From the NCBI GenBank assembly GCA_012656075.1, contig JAAKBF010000269.1:368088-432087 (forward strand): a DNA stretch of 64,000 nucleotides. The letters are read 5' to 3'. Below the pieces are notes generated by a model that saw nothing but the letters and a program-made list of their open reading frames with translations, made no database searches and was not told the origin of the DNA. Positions 23,101 to 34,539 of this stretch are shown in pieces. The stretch's first letter is position 1. Every line of letters begins with the position of its first letter. A program made the position numbers and the translations under genes. This DNA is from Phytophthora hibernalis. Lineage: Eukaryota > Oomycota > Peronosporomycetes > Peronosporales > Peronosporaceae.

Positions 23101-24128
23101 GTCTCGTTCCGAACGCGTGTCCAGACATTCAGCAAATTCTGGCAAACTTTGAAAAAGGTGATTGAGTTTGTCCGTGAAAATGTTGACGACGTGAGCGCTG
23201 AGCTTGCCGGTAATGTCAAGGGCACAGGTGATGATTGTGTGCTCAACGGCTCGTTCAAGGACGCGGACTTCCGTGGACCACTGAGCATTGGGTTGCCCGT
23301 GCCTCCCTGTTTCCTCGGGGTTTATCGTGCCAAGACGATTGCACTAGGAAATAATCGCGTTGGGATGCAGGTGGACGCTATGCTACCGTCGGCGTCTGTC
23401 ACGTCGATGACCGGCGATGCAAAACAGCAAACCGTCAAAGCATTGGAACCCATTGGTCGTGTTATGCTGGCAGATTTATCCTCGGAAGTACTTTTGGATC
23501 TGGACGCGCTAGTTGCGAGAGAGGAGGAGCGTCGAGAGCAAACATTGGCAGCAGCCAAAAAACAGTCTCTCCTGGATCTCCAAAGCAGCCCAAGTCAACT
23601 CCAAAGAAACCGAATCACCATTGCGCGCTCGCCTTTTCGTTTGGCCCAAGTAACATTGGGGAAGATGATACAATAATGGGCTCCGACGGCATCTCACCAG
23701 GTATTAATGCCTTCGGACGGCTTACTGTGAACACCAGTGAGTTCACCAAGCTCCACACTACTGCGAAAGCTGGCTGCTTCATGTTGCGCGTGCTGGCGCT
23801 TATCGACTATCTCCTTACTCACTACGTGCGACCACAAATTCTGAAGGCGTTCCCGCAGCACCAGATGCTTTTCGACACTGCCAAGGCGAGCATAGTGCAG
23901 TTTCTGCAGTCTGCGAAGCTGGAGGTGAACTTTGACATTATGGTGAGAGTGTTCATCCATGAAGATGAGAGTCTCATGGTCATCTTGTATGGCTCACCGC
24001 TGCATCCAATTCCAATGACATTCAAGGACGAGGTGAACTTGCTCGATATCATTCTCCAGGTGGATGACCTAGTGAATATTTGGATTGACGACCGATACCC
24101 ACCGTACTCAAACCCGCTGTACTTCTGA
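20169..24128 (+). CDS. Large dysferlin-domain (DysF) protein, multiple single-base frameshifts
   Basis: One gene of about 1,150 residues spans this stretch, starting MAAVKDPWPIL. Later exons are 20305-20438, 20477-20615 and from 20681. The first junction does not keep phase as read. A dysferlin-type domain is clear: the N-terminal half has WKWTSDWAVEKKS...GWVYALDF and the C-terminal half YVRRRRWVRTRRR. A coiled coil follows (about 21260-21470), then conserved blocks I cannot name (GMDLPEPMVRKLCSDVLSSL, IDYTKPRTGADGF), a poly-Ala tract near 23000-23030 and a C-terminus ending YPPYSNPLYF. DysF domains occur in ferlins and yeast peroxins, usually at membranes. The frame changes near 20904 (CCC), 21227, 21687 (T5), 21970, 22768 (T7), 23050 (CCC) and 23580, each consistent with one lost base. 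Confidence 0.72.
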
Positions 24129-24570
24129 GCACACTGCAAGATCGAAATGTGAACTGCGAACGGATCAAATCCGAGAAATATTGATTCCGATAAATACATG
24201 CAAGCTATAACTCGAGCTACAGTAGTATCAACTTTCTCCTCCCTCCTTGCTAACTGCGTTACTACTGTACAAACTCCTGCGTACAAATTCGTCAGTGTAA
24301 GTAGTGCTTCAGCCCATCAGGCGAACTCCACTCCGCGTTTGTGTACATCTGCCGCCATTCGGCATCGCATATTTTCGAGGCATCATCCGCACCACCTCGT
24401 CCGCCCACGACTCAGTCAATACACGCACGCACAAAAGAGAAATTTTGTTCAGCCCTCCTCATACCCTAGCAAGAACAACGCCGCGTCAGTTGCCGCCAAA
24501 GCTAAGCGAGGGTTACGACTACACGTAGACCCATGGAACGTACACGACGCTCTCACTTCGAGTTGCATGT
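24129..24570. other. Short intergenic region between convergent genes
   Basis: This is 3' flanking DNA of the DysF gene and of the minus-strand gene that ends at 24571. I see no further gene or structured element. Confidence 0.6.
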
Positions 24571-27500
24571 TCACGATCCGCTGACTGTCGATCCAACTGA
24601 TAGCTTTTCAAGCTGAGCCATTTCGTTCGATAGTCGAGCAATGTGCAGATCCGCCTCCTCACACTCATTCACGCATTCGTCGTATTCCGCACGAATTGCC
24701 TCGAAGTCGAGTTTGCTCTTTCTACTCGTAAGAATCGATGCATCCCTTGCAGCTGTTTGCTCAGTGGTAACACGCAATTCCGTCGCTGGTACACCACCCT
24801 CAGCCATTTCCAACGCCGCAATATTCTATTGCAGTGAAAACGAAATTTCAAAAAGCCATACACAACAAACGATTAGTGCTGGTGCCCAAACACACGGATA
24901 TACCCGCAGTCGGCACTATACTGCCGCGACAGGCTCTATAGATTTCTTTACGCAAGGTTCGCTCGCCGGATCTCCGTTTCGCCCATCACTGCTCGCCGGC
25001 ATCTGGTGCTGTAATCCAGTTGGTAAAACGTGTGTATCGACATAAATACTGACCCCAGAAGTGTCGCTCTGCTCTTGCAGCGCTGGTTCTTGAAAGCCTC
25101 GACTGGTAATGACAATGCCTCTTGTCCTGTGTTTGTTTCGGCTGCTGTAGGTGTTTCAGATGGCGACGCCTCTGCAACTGTCATTTCCCCATTTGTGTCA
25201 ACGCCGTCGGTTGATTTCTTGACCTCAACTTCACCTGCGACTGTAACAGGTACTGATTCCCCAATGCATAGAGCTGTGGCATTTACCTGTGGTGATGTTG
25301 CAGCAACTGGTGGCTGAGCACTTATAACCCTTATGTCCCGCCCTGGGGATAGCTGATTAGGAGACGACGATGCTGCACTTGATGACGACTCTGTACCGGA
25401 AGATTGCTTCGACAATTTAGCTGTTGCATTTTCCAGCAAGAGATCGGTCTTCTTTTTCTCGTGTTCAGCAATCTGCCGCCGTAACTTTTTAATAGCATCT
25501 TGTACACTGCTGGATGCCTTAGTCTTGGTCAAAGTAGCGTGTGGGTCATTTTTATCTTTTCGTGGTGAAAAGTCTTCCGGGCTGAGACGAATCACTAGAG
25601 ATTGAGAACAGGCTGTTAGAGGTCGGAACTCTGGAGTCGTTGCAATTACCTTCGCTGAAGGTTTCGGTGATTCCAATGCAGACGAGGAGGGAGAATCCAT
25701 CTTGTCACCAATATCGATTTGCTCGGACGTAACTGTAGATTTGTCCGTCTCGCAACAAGACCTGTCGTTCACTGCACGCTCAATCATGTCACCAGAAGCT
25801 TTCGTCTGAGCGGTCTCTAGTAAATTCCGTGATGCCCTCGAACCTGCCGGGACAACCTGGGGATCTTGAGTGACATTATCGTCCTCATTTCCACCCGAGG
25901 GCTTCACGCAGTCATTCTGCTCCGGGGTTTTGGCTGTTTTTCTTTCATCGGCTGGCGGCGTCAAAGACAGCACATCACTGGACGCCTTGTTAGACCCACG
26001 TTTTCGGTTTCGCGTCATAGACCTTAAAATTTCAAGACGGAGCGTGTCAATCTCGGGACTTGTAGGATCTGAATTTCTTTGCTCACTGGCAGTGAGTCTT
26101 GGAAGAAGGTTCTGACAATGACTGGGGAACTTTCTGAATCGCTGGTGTCGATGTCTTTGGGGTACGCTTAATCTTCGAGCGGAGAGCCGCTGCTCGAAGG
26201 CTATCAAGGTCAAAATCATCAACATCAACGCCACTTGTCTTGTTGCTAGCAACTGGATTTGAGGGGCCAGCACGATTTAAGGTAGGAGGAGGGGTTGATC
26301 GCTTGGTACTGCACAATGCAAATTGTGGTTTGGACCAGCAGAAACGGGTCTAGGCAGAGACATCGACACCGACCGATACTTGAATCCACCGAATCTTGGT
26401 GGCTCCAAGAACATTGAGCGAGGTGGTAATTCAACCTCACCATCAAGCATTTCCATACTACCTTGACGATTGACGCGTAGAATTTGAGTGTCTTCGTACG
26501 ATGGCGGTGGTAATGGTGGTGTTGGTAGCTGAGATAGTGGGGGCCCATGGGTGGATGTGGGCCACCAACAAGCACGGGTCGAAACGAAGCAGGGAGTGGA
26601 TCCTGAAACACGGGACGCACATTCATGGGTTCACCTCTGGGACCGTTCCTCATCATGGCGACCGTATACTGCCCCGGAGGTGGAGCTTCAGCAAATGAGC
26701 GCTGGCGACTTACTCGTTCAAACTCAGTCGGCATTTCTACAGGTGCGCCATGCATCATCTGCATAGCTCCCAGCTTTCGCTTAGCTTTCTTCTTGCCCCG
26801 TTTCTTTTGCTTTTTGTTTCGCAGATGCGGGCGAATTCCCATTGCGTCCACCGGCAGAGCATCAAACTGACATGGCTGGTGCTCCCGCATAATTGCTCGT
26901 TGTACTTCCATTGACGATTTGGGGACCACTCCTCTTCAAAAATTTCCCCATCCTCTAACTTTTCCACTCGAACAACTCGATCCGCCGTCTTTGAATCCGA
27001 AGCGTCTCTTACAGTCGTCGACTCTCGGGTAGGAAGTGCTTCGTCCACACCAGCCTCCATTTCGTCGTCGTCGCCATGATACAAAGGCTCTTCATCTTGT
27101 CCATCATTTCCTACTACCTGAGCATTGTGTACTGCATCATTCCCATGCTGTCCAAACTGAGAAAACGGAATCGTCCGGCGAATCGCATCCAGCGCTGTAC
27201 CAACCTCCGCCGTTGTCTGGCCATGTGAAGGTTGTGCATTCACCAACGAAGACACCGATGGAGTCGCCACTGAAGAGGTTACCACTGAAGGCACCGTCGG
27301 CCACTCCTCATCCACATCTGACTCCACATCTTCTGCCAACGGCACCAGTACCTCCGACGTTGTATCCGTCTGCAGTGAATGGGCTACAGCTGAATCCTCA
27401 TTCCCCGTTCCATCCAACAAGCTCAACTTGAGAGCATCAGAAACTGCAGCAGCAGAAGGACCCGTTGGGTGCTGAGCAACCTCCGCCCCCATGGGCTCGT

Positions 27501-27738
27501 CCTCCTCCTCCTCGTCATCCAGCGTCAGGTCGATCACCCGACTCGACGAACTGCTGCTTTGGCTTGGAATTTGTATGGGGTCAGGCTTCAAGAGCGCGGG
27601 TTTCCCCAACTGGAAGAGCGCGGAGCTCGCTGTGGGATGGGGGCTTGGCCTCTTCACCTGGAAGAAAGTGTTTGACTGGGGCTGGGTATACATCACTCGC
27701 TTCTGCTGGGCCTTCCACTGCTGCTTACTGCGGGCCAT
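24571..27738 (-). CDS. Large Ser-rich, charged nuclear-type protein of unknown function
   Basis: Frames on the minus strand join into one gene of roughly 1,000 residues. The first exon runs from 27738 (MARSKQQWKAQQKR) to 24922, then a 96-bp intron (24826-24921) and a last exon 24571-24825. Features are acidic poly-Glu (TLDDEEEEDEP), an LEDGEIFEEEW motif, a Lys-rich probable nuclear signal (NKKQKKRGKKKAKRK), a Pro-rich stretch, FDLDSLRAAALRSKIKR, and coiled coils near 25500 and in the last exon (EYDECVNECEEADLHIARLS). DGEI plus LRAAAL motifs occur in RNA-processing scaffold proteins such as ZFC3H1, but I did not see its zinc finger. Frames shift at 26921-26924 (GGGG), 26539-26543 (G5), 26302, about 26100-26150 (two) and near 25085, all explicable by lost bases. 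Confidence 0.6.
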
Positions 27739-28089
27739 GCTCTGGGTCAACGGACGAGAGCTCACTTCAACGAAGTGTACGGACTGCTGTATCCACAAGC
27801 AGGGCGTAAATAGGGTATGCACGTGTAGCCAAGACACCCGCGAATCGAACGGACCTGCGTTTGGGTCGCTATCTGCCGTCTTCGCGTCGTGGCGAATCCC
27901 TCAAGCCGCGCGAAACCTAAATTCGTGGTCCTCGGTTTCGCTTAAGCAACGGCGACCAAAGAGTGCGGGTATACTTAAGTACGAATCGAGAATGTTGGTG
28001 AATATCGTGTGCAGTACACCATCCGCATCCTCGAAAAGCTTCTCACACTCGAAAAAGCAGCCAAGACAGCAAGTTGAAGCGCAAGAATC

Positions 28090-28455
28090 ATGGCCCCCGT
28101 TCCGCAGTACGTCAAGTCCGTGGCGCTCAAGAATTCCACGTCGCACCCCGTGAAGGTGACGGCCACCTTCGGCTCAGACGAGTTGGAGGCCGAGGGAAAG
28201 GCCAAGATCCAAGACACGCGCGAGCTCGCCCCAGGCGCCGAGACGACCATCAAGGAGCACGAGTACGACATGGGCGGCTGGACGGCCGCAGCCGCGCTCT
28301 TCTCGCTCGAGGTGGAGCACTTGAAGGACAGTGGACTGTTGGGTAAGACGCTGTACACGCCCAGCGTCAGCGGCATCGTCGACGTGCTGCACGTGGACAT
28401 TGGTGCTGACGTCAGCGCCAAGAGCTTCAAGGTCGCAGCCGTGCGCGAGGCCTAG
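28090..28455 (+). CDS. Small conserved-looking protein of unknown function
   Basis: This is an intact 121-codon ORF with strong GC-rich codon bias, MAPVPQYVKSVALKNSTSHP to the end VAAVREA. Alternating hydrophobic residues (VKVTATFGS, SAKSFKVAAV) suggest a beta-sandwich. There is no signal peptide, membrane helix or catalytic motif. It lies 350 bp from the divergent gene at 27738. I do not recognise the family. Confidence 0.75.
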   Translation: MAPVPQYVKSVALKNSTSHPVKVTATFGSDELEAEGKAKIQDTRELAPGAETTIKEHEYDMGGWTAAAALFSLEVEHLKDSGLLGKTLYTPSVSGIVDVLHVDIGADVSAKSFKVAAVREA

Positions 28456-28726
28456 GCTCCCTTGGCTGATAGGCAGCTGAGGCCTCCGTCCGGTGTGATG
28501 CAGCGCCGCTGTCATTCTCCGTTCTAAAACAAAACCTTTTTTTCGTTTATGGTGTTAGTAATTGGTGTCTGGTCTGGCGTGTTTGTGTATGATGGAGCCT
28601 GCCCAGCGCGTACGCCATAAATACTTGATCTTTGTCCAAGCTACAGAGTCAGCGGGCGAGACGATCGACTGCAATTGCTGACGGTCTCATAGCGAGGCGC
28701 TTGCTGATGCAGTGGGTAAAACCCAA
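28456..28726. other. Convergent 3' flank with T-rich tract
   Basis: This gap separates the 121-aa gene from the end of the DHHC gene. A poly-T run around 28539-28545 and the sequence TTTATGG follow the plus gene. No ORF of interest is present. Confidence 0.5.
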
Positions 28727-30432
28727 TCACACGATGCGCTTGCTCGGAGAATCGATCGGTGGCCGCCCGTACATGACCATCGACAAGTTGTCAGACATCT
28801 TGTAAGCGGGGAGAGGCTGGTTAGTAGCCTCGCCATCATCCCGCGTCTCGGTCTCGTCCACCTGGGAGCTGGAAAAATATGCGCTGCCCGCGTCAGAGCG
28901 GGGGAAGCAGGGGTTCCTGGGGAGTACGGCGCTGCCAGGTAGCTCGTGTCGCCGTTTTCTGATCTTGGCGTGTATACGTCGCCATTGGCCTGTACAGACC
29001 GATGCTGACCGAGGTCTACATGAAGGCCAAAGCCCCGCCTCGGACCGCTGCTACTCCTCCTCTTGTGGAACGAACTGCTGTCGCGCTCGCGAATCTCGCC
29101 GCTCTGGTTGCTGAGCACTTCGAGGCTGTCGTCGACTTCCGCTTCGATAGCTGCTAGCTCCTCCTCCTCGCTACGCACACTTTCCCGGACACACGCGAAT
29201 CGCTGGTCTGGTTGACGCTGGGTTTGGAATTGTTGGAGGCAGATTCGGGCGTCGACTTCTCTCCACACATCTTTTTCCACCATGGCACACGAACCTGAAT
29301 AATACAACCAACAGAACATGGTAAGAACATGGGCACACGTGAAGTCCTGGTTTTGTTAGGTCAGATTGACCATTGCTTGACCTTCGGTGGTGGAGACACA
29401 ACTCTCCGTCACGCAGTCTTTGTCAAAGTTGACAGGGTATATACGTACGTTGTTCTGACGGTCTTGGGCATTTTTCCGCTTACGCTGACGAACAATGTAG
29501 TCGTACGTCGTGATGTTTTCCATGCCTACACACATGCACAAACATCACAGCAAATACCCGTCAATGCTGAACGTTGGAATACAAGGCTTGACAGAGTTGC
29601 GCATACACAAGTGGAAGTGGAAGAGAGCGAGCTGTCCGATCATGAACAGCCACGGGCTTAAGAACGCCAACAGCACGATATGGATGATGCGTAGCGCCTG
29701 CAGCGAGAGGCGGTATTGTCCATCCACGCAGAGTCCCGTAACGTCGTCCTGCCGCGTCGAGCAGCCGTAGCTAGTAGCCGAGTGTGCCTTAATGTCGTCC
29801 TCGTTCGTGTAGAGCTCCACCACGAGATAAATACCCACTGCGATCTGCACCGCTAGAAACACGGACGCGCCCACTACGGAGCCAAGAAAGAAGCGGTAGT
29901 TCTTCTTGCCCACGCAGTTGTTGAGCCACTTGCAGTGGTGGTCGAAGACATCCACGCACTTGTCACACAGCCGACAATGGCGGCTCTGGTTGTTGCTGCA
30001 GTACCGACACCAGTCAATCCCTAGAACTGATAGAACTCATCTGCAGTACAGAACGTACACGTATTTCATGCAGACGTTGCAGTAGACTCGGTTGTCTGGG
30101 CGGGATTCCCTAGCGTCGGCCATCGTCTGTAGTGTATCACAAAAGTCATCCAATCAGAGCGGATTCCTAACGGTCTCACAAGCTGCTGCTGCTGCCGCCC
30201 CTACCGACGGTCGCATAATGCAGTCGTCTGACGGGTCTGTGCCCGTGCACATGGCAACCGACACGACGGTGACGAGGCATGCGGCAGCGTACGCTACGCT
30301 GAGGACAATGGACGGCGTCCTGGTCATGATTGGCGTGTAGAATGCGAAGAAGAGCGCCATGACGGCCGGGAAGACCAGCCACGTAGCCAGCTGCAGCACG
30401 TGGAACGGCGTCTCCCACCCGTTCTTGCGCAT
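28727..30432 (-). CDS. DHHC-type protein S-acyltransferase (palmitoyltransferase)
   Basis: Start MRKNGWETPFHVLQLATWLV (30432). Exons include 30432-30205, 30126-30061, 30020 to about 29580, one around 29535-29450 and a tail ending at 28727 (SPSKRIV). Two membrane helices precede the zinc-binding cysteine-rich domain, whose conserved part reads CRYCSNNQSRHCRLCDKCV and then DHHCKWLNNCVGKKNYRFF. The DHHC cysteine takes the acyl group from acyl-CoA and passes it to a substrate Cys. Two more helices follow (VFLAVQIAVGIYLVVELY and a block near ALFHFH), then a cytosolic ITTYDYIVRQRKRKN segment and a Ser/Glu-rich tail. The exon 2/3 junction and the tail need one-base corrections to keep frame, as in neighbouring genes. 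It sits divergent to ARL2BP. Confidence 0.85.
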
Positions 30433-30571
30433 AGTTCTAGGGCTGTGCGGCCGGCGTCGGGGGCGTCTGGAGACTCGCGCGCGCAGGAAGGCGGCCCAAG
30501 CTGTCGCCGAGTTGCCCGCGGTGTCGTCGAGCTGTCTATCAAGGTGCCTATAATGAAACCAGGGCGCCGAT

Positions 30572-30638
30572 ATCATGTTTCGCAAGTAAAACCTCGGCTA
30601 GGAACCGAGGTTTTATTTTTGCACCGGCGAAACGTGAT
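30572..30638. repeat. Nested hairpin between DHHC and ARL2BP genes
   Basis: The inner perfect stem AAAACCTCGG/CCGAGGTTTT (30588-30597, 30605-30614) has a 7-base loop. The outer arms ATCATGTTTCGC (30572-30583) and its near-complement (30627-30638) carry one mismatch. It could be a small foldback element, a transcript-end structure or a shared regulatory site. It lies in the 533-bp space between divergent starts. Confidence 0.7.
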
Positions 30639-30965
30639 GCTTGGTTTAAACAAGTCTTGGACTTTTTTCCTCCAATATTCAATTTTAATCAAAAATATAG
30701 ACGTATCAGATATCAGATATTGAAGGGATAGGACTGACTTGAAAAAGGCGACTAAATTACCGTCACTCGGGCGTAGTGTGGCCTTGAAATGGACACGTCT
30801 GCTGGCATCCGCCCGGTGGTTTCAGTGTCTGAATTCGGGGAGAATATTTTAGCGCGTTTCGTCCAGAAGGAGTGGAGTCCGCCCCTTCAAGATCCGTCAT
30901 CAGTTTGGTGCATTCGCTGCTGGGTCGAGGACGCTTGTTAGCCAAGAAAACACAAGGAGCCACCC

Positions 30966-31969
30966 ATGTCGAGCGCGGGTACGTGCTACACTGCTCGTAT
31001 TATCCATAGTTACTGTCTCTGATAAAGGAGCCACTTACGCTCGTCGTGCTGTTGGGTGCCTTCAGAGGAGTCCATGAACCAGCCCGAGATGGCAGACTTC
31101 GACGACGAGGTCTTTGACAACGACGTGGGCGAAGAAAACACTGAGGTGCGGCGTGATCCATTTATCAGCAGAGCATATGGCGTCTGGCTCGGCATCATTT
31201 TGACATACCGGTACATCTGGGTGTATTTGCAGGAGACCAAATTCGACGAGATGATCGGGGAACTGCAGGACATTCTGATGGACCCCGAGTTCGTAGACAT
31301 GCAGAGCGAGTTCTGCCGCAACAATTGCGGTAAGACATTGGTGCTAGCCTCGTGTAGCTTGCCACGGTAATTGTGGTGGTTGCTTTGCCAGCCTGACTCG
31401 TTTGCTTTGTGTCGGATCGCAGAGATTTTTGACAACGTGTCAGAAAACAAGCTAATCTACATGGATATTTTCCAGCAGTACACCGATCTGATTGGTACGT
31501 CACGGGCATGAGCCTAACAGTGTATTTGTATCTGATGATGCCTATCTGTACGGCCAAACGCTTGCAGAAACGTTTATCGAGCGGCGTTTGCACGAGAAAC
31601 TTGAGGTATATTGTAACAAACTGCACCAAATCCGTTTCCTCTACATGCTCGCTAACTTGGTTTTTACTCTATACGTTTGTTGTATTCGTCGTCGACCTTC
31701 AGTACTTTTCGATGGATGAGCTGTGCAACCAGATTCAAGAGCACGAAGGTAAACGAATGATTAGGCGTTGTTTTGAAGACGATGGTCTCATATTGTTTGC
31801 TCTCCTGGATATGTTGGATGTTTCAGATGAGATTCCGCTGGATGTGATCGATGTATTGCTAAGCTCCTCAGACTTTGAAGAATTCAAGAGCCTCATGCTT
31901 TCGTTCAAGCAGAACGAGACGCCATGCATCGAAATCACAGGAGACGCGCTCATCTGTTGTGGCGAGTAA
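30966..31969 (+). CDS. ARL2BP: ARL2-binding protein (BART domain), seven exons
   Basis: Exons are 30966-30978, 31066-31145, 31233-31329, 31423-31494, 31568-31605, 31703-31748 and 31826-31969. All introns are GT/AG and about 73-97 bp, and the exons splice in frame with no correction. The product has an acidic N-terminus, then the BART fold: FDEMIGELQDILMDPEFVDM, ENKLIYMDIFQQYTDLI, ETFIERRLHEKLE, a DELCNQIQEHEDEI block and FEEFKSLMLSFK. In animals ARL2BP binds GTP-loaded ARL2/ARL3 and acts at mitochondria and cilia. In a flagellate oomycete a ciliary trafficking role is a reasonable inference. CFAP36 also has a BART domain, but the short length and motifs fit ARL2BP better. Confidence 0.88.
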
Positions 31970-32418
31970 CTACGCAACTGGCGGTGCGAGTGCATTTCAC
32001 AAAGTTATGTTTCGCAGCAAGACGATGCAGGCGTGTATTTTATACTAGTAGGGAATGAGCTGTCTAGGAAAGCTACATGACGATACGGCATCCTATGTGC
32101 AACACGTACAATCAGGTATATTCGACGCAACTGCATAACGTTATGCTAAGCTTACATTATTTGTTGCGCTTCGCAATCATGGAGCTTGGATAGCGTTTTC
32201 CCACTTGGAATCGCGTTTTGGTTCTTCTTGTGTGCAAGAGCTTCTTCTCCATCTGTTCAGTGCGCTACTGAGTGAGGTGGGCCTTGAGCTTATTCTCCGG
32301 CAGGAAAATGCCAAGTAGCCTAAATGAGTACACGTTACTTGAAAAATTAGCACGGCTGAAGTAAACTTAGTTAGATTTTTAAATTATAAATCACTACTTG
32401 TATATTTGTTGTGTCATA
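31970..32418. other. Intergenic region downstream of ARL2BP
   Basis: This is AT-rich flank with no supported gene. A short minus frame near 32270-32320 (FLPENKLKAHLTQ) looks coding-like but is too short to assign. Confidence 0.4.
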
Positions 32419-32444
32419 TCTTTACTACTTCGAAGTAGTAAAGA
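32419..32444. repeat. Perfect 26-bp palindrome centred on TTCGAA
   Basis: The 13-base half TCTTTACTACTTC is followed directly by its reverse complement with no spacer. It sits at the junction between host flank and the start of the Gypsy fragment, so it may mark an insertion or deletion boundary. Confidence 0.85.
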
Positions 32445-32449
32445 GATGC

Positions 32450-34182
32450 CACACCTGAATACGAATACGGAAGTGGCGGAGTCGGACGACGAAGCCGAAG
32501 ATGGACCGTCGCCGGGCGTCCCCGCGTCTCCGGTGAACGTATTCCACCTAGACAAATCACAATACAAAGGAGAACAACAGCATGTGCCTTGGGTCAAAGC
32601 ACTGGTCGCGCTGCTGACGGACGGATTCCTACCCTTGATCCGCAACTGAGGGCCCATGTGGTACGCATGGCTCCTCGCTTTGACGTTGCCAACGGCTTAC
32701 TGATGTGTCGCGTAAATTTACCTGTCAGAGCTGGACCAGCTCGACCTTGTCCGTGCCAGTGGTGCCTCAGCCGTACATCAACACGGTGCTGCACTACTGC
32801 CACTCGGACATTTTATCAACTCACATGGGTGTTACTAAGACCTTGGAGAAAGTGAGATGCCACGCGTATTGGCCTGATGGCGAAAGGATGTCGACGAGTA
32901 CGTGCGCGAGTGTACGAAGTGCGGCGGAGGAAAAGGCCCGCGACCATGGCGTGCTAGGCTCATGCAGCGCATGCCAGTAGCCGATCTGACAGGTCCCTTC
33001 TCGTTATTAGTTGTTGACGCTATTGGTCCTTTGCCTGTTGCGGATACGGGAAATCGCTACATTTTGGTATTTGCCGATTACTTCACTCGATGGGTGGAAG
33101 CTTTCGCAGTTGCGCGGATAGATGCCGTGACGTTTGTGAACGTAATGGTGAACGGCGTCGTTGCCCGACACGGTGTGCCATCATGGTTGTTGAGTGACAA
33201 TGGCCCCAACTTTACGGCAGATGTGGCAAAGTCTTTCTACCAGACGCTGGGGATTAAGAAGTTGTTTGGCACGCTTACCATCCTCAAACCCAAGGACTGG
33301 TCGAGCGGTTCAACGGCACGTTGATCGGAATGCTGAAAATGCACGTCAGCGAAGCACAAACTGACAGGGACGTGTATTTACCCAGAGTTTTTTCGCATAC
33401 AGGACGGCCTACCACGAGACCTTAGGGGACACTACGTTTTTCGCTGTACGGACGCAACTCATTGTTGGCATTAGACGTCGCGTTCTTGAATTTTGTAAGA
33501 AGTGGCGAAATAACGAAGTGGCACGCTACAGACGCGAACTGTATCGGTCATTTAAGGATTCGCGAATTCTTGTGGAACGTCAGTGGGTGACCCTGTGTTG
33601 GTCTACCAATTTTTTTACGAAAAAGAGAGTGGAGTCCCGAACCAAGAAATTGGTGTTCTCCTGGCACGGTCCATACCACGTTCTCGACAAAGTCGGGGAA
33701 AACGCCTACCGCATCGACATTCCTTCGCACCCGAACAAGGTTGTGACTATCAATGTGAACCGATTAAAGCGGTTCCGTGGCAAGTGGACGAGACCTTTAT
33801 GGACGAAGTCCCTGCTGGTGTGACGGACGAAGGAAATGAAGCGGACGAAGGTCCTCTCGAAGAAGACGATTTGCCGCCGAGCAGCTTCACGGAACGACTA
33901 ACGGTGGGGCGAGAAGACACTGTAATAGCGGGAGTGGATTCTCCGCTGCTAGAAGTAGTGGCCAAGAGAACCGTGAACCGGGGTGCTGAGTATCTGGCGC
34001 TAACTGCAAATTACGAGACGTTTTGGCTGCCTATAGTCGAGTTAATGCCCGAGTACGATCCGTTGGTGACGGCGTACGAGCAAGCCGAAAGGAAAAAGAA
34101 CGGTTTACTGGCTTTGCGTCGGAGAGCACGGTTGGCTGATGCTATTGGTGAGGTGGAAGACGAAGACTTACTGATTGTGTAA
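32450..34182 (+). pseudogene. Integrase fragment of a second Ty3/Gypsy family
   Basis: The frames run from the zinc-binding region (HYCHSDILSTHMGVTKTLEK, then a C..C pair in CTKCGGG) through the DDE core (VVDAIGPLPVADTGNRYILV, LLSDNGPNFTADV, then Glu in ERFNGTL) to a C-terminal SH3-like part (GPYHVLDKVGENAYRIDIP) and an acidic tail with a chromo-like segment (RGAEYLALTANYETFWLP). It differs from copies 1 and 2. Frameshifts occur near 32650, 32880, 33290, 33400 and 33800. There is no RT upstream and no LTR. Confidence 0.85.
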
Positions 34183-34539
34183 GTCGGTGATGTGGTGGGT
34201 GGTGCGCGGGTTTTGAGTTCCAAAACTAGATGCGACTTGCAGATATTGATGGAGCTCCAGGATGGAATGAAAGTGTGTGTTTGTACTGATTTTATAATTT
34301 CTGAAGAGACACCAGAAGACCAAAGAAAAAAACGAAAAGGTGTCTCTGTGGTGGCGCGATGGTGCGCGTGCATTAAGTCGATTTGGTGGATTTCGGGGTT
34401 GTGGGTTCGGGTTTGGTAGGGGTTTGCTTTCATCGTCAGGGAGGTGGAGTCTGCGTCGTGATCGGAGCCATCGTCGCCGACTTCATCCTCTGCTTTAGAA
34501 ACGGGCGGTTCTTCTTCCTCGTCGTCGTCGTCGGTGATC
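34183..34539. other. 3' flank of the Gypsy fragment
   Basis: No gene is present. A short stem, AGAGACACC with its complement GGTGTCTCT, flanks an A-rich stretch (about 34307-34345). From 34440 the minus strand encodes an acidic Asp/Glu run that belongs to the gag-like fragment next door. Confidence 0.4.

Noticed and set aside
32270..32320. Minus frame FLPENKLKAHLTQ as the end of a host gene
   Set aside because: It is too short and isolated, and no upstream exon could be connected.
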